A stretch of DNA of 64,000 nucleotides from Pollenia angustigena (Eukaryota; Arthropoda; Insecta; Diptera; Polleniidae). The stretch is taken from positions 200,559,621 through 200,623,620 of the forward strand of contig OV884057.1 of NCBI GenBank assembly GCA_930367215.1, read 5' to 3'. The translations under genes and the position numbers were made by a program. Shown here piece after piece: positions 46,101 through 52,100 of the stretch; the first letter of the stretch is position 1, and each line of letters opens with the position of its first letter. Below the pieces are notes generated by a model, which did not search any database, was not told the DNA's origin, and saw nothing but the letters and a program-made list of their open reading frames with translations.

Positions 46101-49100
46101 TTTAATTTGTCTGTCTACTATTGGGCTGATCCATCTGTTTTAGTTTGTTTTACAAAAGCTAACCCTATCACGCTTCACTTTAGAGACTATATTTTTTCCG
46201 TTGAATTTCTTATTTCTACCTTTTATCACGTTTTTTTTTTGTCCAACTTGCTTTTGTCACTTTTTGGAGCAACGTATTTTTCACAGATGATCAAGTTTGG
46301 CAAAGTAGAAATTTAACTTTTTATAACTAACATAACTCTGTTTATATTGGAAAACAAGCTGTACACTTTATTTTGACGCTCACAGTATGTAAAACGCTTC
46401 CCTGCGGGAAATTGGTGTCAATTGTTCCAACAGACTAGTCCTGCGATTTGTGAAAATAGAACAAGTGCAAAAGTATACAACAAAAAGAACAAAGAACAAA
46501 AAGGTAGAAAAAGTAATGAATTACAGTATAGTTTCACCGGTGGTGTGACACATCTTTTGGGATTTTCGAAAATTTGGTTCTTAAATTTAATTCTTGGACT
46601 CGTTTCATTGAAATAATACAACATTGTTTTGAAAAAATACTACATTGTAGTAACTAACACTTAACAGGTTCATTGAGAATAGATGTGTGACTGGTCAAAT
46701 GGTGTCAATTGATCCCCTCCAATGACAACCCCATGTAAAAGTGATAGGTCTTATTCATACAAAGTGTTAGAACTAGAACCGGTTTCTATCAACAAATACT
46801 TATCACGGGACTAGTTTGGTTTCAGTTCGCTTCCCTCTAGGGTTAATAAAGGACAATTTTAAAGCACCATAAATTGTTTTTCCTAAAAGTAGTCAAAACA
46901 GTGTAAAGTGTTTCAGAGCTTACTGGTTCATTAGGATATATACTGTTACGAAAGTTAAATTATCTAAGAATTATTTATAGGTCTAGTTATAAGTTATCTT
47001 GTAAGTTATAGTTTTATGTAACTTAAAATTGTCATGTATAATTTTCAACACAACTGTTATTTTAAAATAATTCCTATATAAATTTCCCAGTCATTTCTAG
47101 AAATAGTTATAGAACATAATAAATAGTTTTTACGGGAAGGTTCAGGAAAAATCTAGAAATAATTATGAAATATAAAAAGGGGTGACTCATGTATAATTAG
47201 TTTTAGTTTGTTTTGAGAAACGGTTCTGTTCGTAACTAACAATTGGGAACAAAATAATTAATAAAGTTTGTTTAGTTGAATAAGTGTGTGTTTTTATTCG
47301 GATTTGCAATTAAAAGAACTCAAACGCATTTATTAAAGGAAAAACGTTACAATACAAAAAAATCTTTTGTTATTTTTTTAAAAAAATTTATCCTATATTT
47401 TCATTTTATGTGGTCTTATTTGCCCTGTTTAAAAAAATACTAATTATGGCCATTTTCTCATTAGGCGCTTATCTTTTTTCCCAACGAAAAACTGCGCATT
47501 AAAAAAATTTGGTTTTCTCATGGCCATTTTCTCATTAGGCAATTATCTCTTTTCCCAACGAAAAACTGCACATTAAAGAAATTTGGTTTTCTCAATGTCT
47601 CCTTTGCTTCGATTTTATCGCAAAGCTAACCGGCACTCATCTGCCAATTATTTAGTTTCCTTTTATTTGCCGTACAGATAAATTCAATCAGCTGACTCCC
47701 AACTTTTACAGGTATTTTGAGTGGCGTTGCCAGCTGAAAACAATGTTTTTTGTCGGTATATTGAAAAACCCAAAATCGTTAACGGACAGTTTATCGGTCC
47801 AATAAATTTACGTTGACATTAATGGTGTTTTCTTTTCTACAAAAAAGGTTGACATTTTATTTAAAAAAATGCAATTTGGTGTCTCTTTCATAAAAATTTT
47901 GCTTCCAAAAAAGGGTGAGTTTTTTAGAATAAAACAAGCCACCCTTTTCGGGAGCAAAATGTTTAAGAAACAGACCCCAAATTGCATTTTTTTAAATAAA
48001 ATGTCACATTTTTTTAGAAAAGAAAACACCATAAGTAACAGGCAGTTTGTCGATACATTAAGAAAATGGCCATCAATGTCTCATTTGCTTCGATTTTATC
48101 GCAAAGCTAACCGGCACACATCTGCCAATTATTTATTTTCCTTTTATTTGCCGTACAGATAAATTCAATCAGCTGACTCCCAACTTTTACATGTATTTTG
48201 AGTGGCGTTGCCAGCTGAAAACAATGTTTTTTGTCGGTATATTGAGAAACCCAAAATCGTTAATGGATTGTTTATCGGTCCAATAAATTTATGTTGACAT
48301 TAAGTAACAGACAGTTTGTCGATACATTGAGAAAATGGCCATTCAAATTTTACAATCAGTGAAAAATAAGAAATATATTCTACTTTTCAATTTTCCTTTA
48401 TTTAGCATTTTACATACACTGCACGAACTTTTGGTGTTAGTGGACCCCTAGTGAAATTTGATGCAAGAAATATTCGTAGATTATGTTAACCCTCTAAAGT
48501 GCAGTATAAGCATACTTTTGTATGGCAGTTGGAAAAAACTTCCAATTCCAATTTTCCTTTGTTAAGCATTTTACATACACTGCACGAACTTTTGGTGTTA
48601 GTGGACCCCTAGTGAAATTTGATGCAAGAAATATTCGTAGATTATTTTAACCCTCTAAAGTGCAGTATAAGCATACTTTTGTATGGCAGTTGGAAAAAAC
48701 TTCCAATTCCAATTTTCCTTTGTTTAGCATTTTACATACACTGCACGAACTTTTGGTGTTAGTGGACGCCTAGTGAAATTTCATGCAAAAAATATTCGTA
48801 GGACATTTTAACCCTCTAAAGTGCAGTATAAAATACTGTTGTATGGCAGTTGGAAAAAAGAACAACAATAACCTTTCAAAACTAAAGCTTGAGGGTCAGT
48901 AAAGGTATTCTAAGAAAAGAATTGCCATACAAATAAAGACATCTGAAATAAGTTTTTAGCTCAGAAGTACATTAATTCCATATTTTTTGACTCATTCCAA
49001 ACGCCTTTTCAAAAACTTCAAGGGCCAAAATTTCGGAATTCCGAGCTAACTTTTTAAATTTCTTTGGCAGATTTGTTCAACCAGTAGTCTAGTTTCATTT

Positions 49101-52100
49101 CGCATTGCAACTACTGAGGTAGAATTTTTTTCTTGCACAGTGTTATAAACCAATCTTCATAAAGCCAGAAATCCCTTTGTTTAACTAACGGAAAGTTGTA
49201 ATAATGACTATAATCCTCGTTTTTACAACTTGGCGACAGCTTTAAGTAGGAATTTATCGGCCGTACAAAATGTGTTCCGCTATTAGTAGGGAAACCAGAA
49301 ATATGCTCTAAAAAATGGGTTTTATGAGCATTAAATTTGCAGCAAAAACTTGAAAATACGCCCCAAAACTGTGAAAAGTATGCCCAAAAAAAATCAAAAT
49401 TGCTCATTTAAAAAACAAAATATTCAACATTTGCATTCAAAAAAAAAAACAACACTTAAATTATAACCGGTAAAGCCTAAACACCATAGTATTTACAAAA
49501 ACTGCCATTTCTTCCACTTCATATTTTGCCTGTGGCCAAAAGAAATTTGTTGCTTTTTCTTCTGATTCATTAAATGTAAACAGTCGCTGCCATTTCAACT
49601 TAAAAAGCGAAAAGTTGTACCCAAATTTTCGTTTTTTGTTCGACAGTTTTTGGATTCGACTGCAGTTTTTTAAACCCTGGGGCCTAATTCTTGCAGTCGT
49701 GATCGAGTACTTTCTTGATTCGAAAGCAATTTTATTTCAGTCGATACTGAACGAATCTAAATTATTTTTGCAGTATTGTTAAACTAAAATGCTTTACAAC
49801 ACCGAAAAAATAATTCCATTCGTTCTTTATTGACTGAAATAATTAGATATTAAATTGCTTTCGAATCGAGAAAGTACTCGATCACGACTGCCAGAATCAG
49901 GCCCCTGGTGTTTACAAACCAATTCGAAAAGAATTTAATTTGCTGTAACATAGTTTTTGGGCGCATTTAATCTAAAGGCCAACATAATTTGATGGCTTAC
50001 GTACACAAATAGTCTAATTTGGAAAGAAGTTTTTATGGGGAATATATTAAATTAAAGATCGACTCTCACCATTTACATAGACTTCCTCATTAGTACAATT
50101 AAAATGTCTTTACCAAGTTTGATCAAATTATGTACAAAATTGCAACTTGTAGTTTGCGCATAAGGTTATCATGGACTGACAACCAGCCAGACGGACGGAT
50201 GCATCGCTGAATCACTTTAAAAAGTGATTCTCAGTTGATCGGTGTACTAAAAGATTGGTTCAGAATTCTATGTATTGCACACATCGCCAAAAACGTATGT
50301 TTATAATTGTTTTTTCCTTAATTTTTAATTTTATGTAGAATTTGAAAGTTTTAAATAACATTATCTTTAATGACAAAGAGCTTTGTCTTCATTTTAGAGT
50401 AAAAATTAAATGTGGGTGGCGAAATTAAAGCAACACGTTGGGTATACAGATATATCGGGTGATTTTTTAGCTATTATCTTTTTGGCAACACTGGTTTAAA
50501 CGGGGGTGCTTTTTAACCATGGGAGGTAAGGCCATGATGGCTTTATCTCCTATTCAAAAGAGAGATAAAGCCGTAATGATCTTATTGCCCAATCATTGAG
50601 AGGTAAGGTCATATGTAAAATTTTGCGAAGTGAGAGATATAGCCATATTTTTCCCCCCCAAATGAGAGGCAAAGCCATATTTTTCCAGTATATTGTTCCG
50701 CATGGTGTAAACATTTTGTAAAAGGGAAAATCCTTAGTTATCATTGAAAAACATTTTTTTTATTCTTGTGACGCACGCAGAAAAACAGATTTCAATACTT
50801 AACTTTAGTAAATGGGAAAATCATTACCTCTTAATTATAAAAATAAGAAAACTATTAATCAATATAAAATGATGATCAATGAAAAGTTCTTCAAAACTGA
50901 AATTAAAGATAAAGCCATTTCCTTTTATTACTAATGTGTCCTAAGGCCATGATGCCTTTGCCTCCCATTCGAATGATAAAAAATAAAACGGCTTTATCTC
51001 TCTTTAGAATGGGAGATAAAGCCATCAAGGTCTTACTTCCCCTGGTTAAAAAGCACCCCCCCCCCCCTCCCCGTTTAAACAGCTGACGCACGTTTCGTGT
51101 TTTGTTTCACTGTCAAACATCTTCAGTTTGGTCTATAACTTAGCCATGAATCGTCTTACAAACGAACAACGCTTGCAAATTATTGAATTTTATTATCAAA
51201 ATGCGTGCTCTATTAAGAAAGTTCATCACGCGCTTCTTGAGTTCAGCGACGAAGCTCATTTTCGGCTCAATGGGTACGTTAATAAGCATAATTATCGATT
51301 TTGGAGTGCAGATCAGCCAGAAGCATTGCAAGAGCTACTAATGCATCCAGAAAAAGTCACAATTTGGTGCGGTTTATGGGCTGGTGGCATCATTGGACCG
51401 TACATCTTCAAAGATGATGCGAATCGTAACGTAACTGTGAATGCGCTACCGTGAGATGATATCCAACTTTTTTTTGCCCAAAATCCAAGAGCTTGACTTA
51501 TTGAGAGGCGAATTCGGTGAACATTTTATTTCACGCTCGGGACCGGTCAATTAACCGCCTAGATCGTGCGATTTAACGCCTTTAGACTATTTTTTGTGGG
51601 CTCATGTCTATACACACATGTCCGCTTCAATTTACGCATAGGAAGACAACATTGAAGCATTTATTCATGAGATACCGGCCGAAATGTTGGAAAGAGTATG
51701 CCAAAATTGGACTAAGCGGATGGACCATTTGAGGCGCAGTCACGGTCAACATTTGCCTGAAATAATCTTCAAACATTAAATTATATGGACCGTAGTATCG
51801 ATTCAAATAAAGACTTCATGTATTTTTCTGAATTTTATGTGTTTAATTTAACTTTACTATTGTTCTTAAAAAATCACCCGATATATTTAAAGCAGAAAAC
51901 CCATCCGTTAACCAGAATTTGGAAAAAAAAATTTTTTGTATTTGCTGCGAAAGCCTACAAGAGGCATCTACAAAAATTGAATATGTATCAAAATATGCGG
52001 TAAAAACTAAAAAAAAAGCCTCAAAAAGCCCTTTTGATTAATTATGCAAAAATATGCTCCAAACCGTAAAATATGCCAAAATATGCACTAACAAATCGAT

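Larger units (their letters stand above)
44740..46400. repeat. Dispersed repeat invaded by two TA elements
   Basis: Segments 44740-44870, 45635-45772 and 46388-46400 together match the reverse complement of 48391-49110. The two blocks interrupting the match are TA-flanked inverted-repeat elements (next two entries). Long-range inverted homology of about 700 bp net. Confidence 0.72.
50453..51883 (+). mobile_element. Mariner-type element with nested hAT MITE
   Basis: Inverted ends tatcgggtgattttttagc / taaaaaatcacccgata, with TA at 50451-50452 and 51884-51885. It carries a broken mariner transposase (51146 onward) and is interrupted near its left end by the 571-bp MITE. Confidence 0.85.

Noticed and set aside
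48391..48860. Regularly spaced repeats suggesting CRISPR
   Set aside because: The 161-bp units are repeated whole with no unique spacers, in a eukaryotic context; an ordinary tandem array.
51128..51454. A standalone 108-codon gene
   Set aside because: It is an internally deleted mariner transposase within inverted ends, with the catalytic core incomplete.
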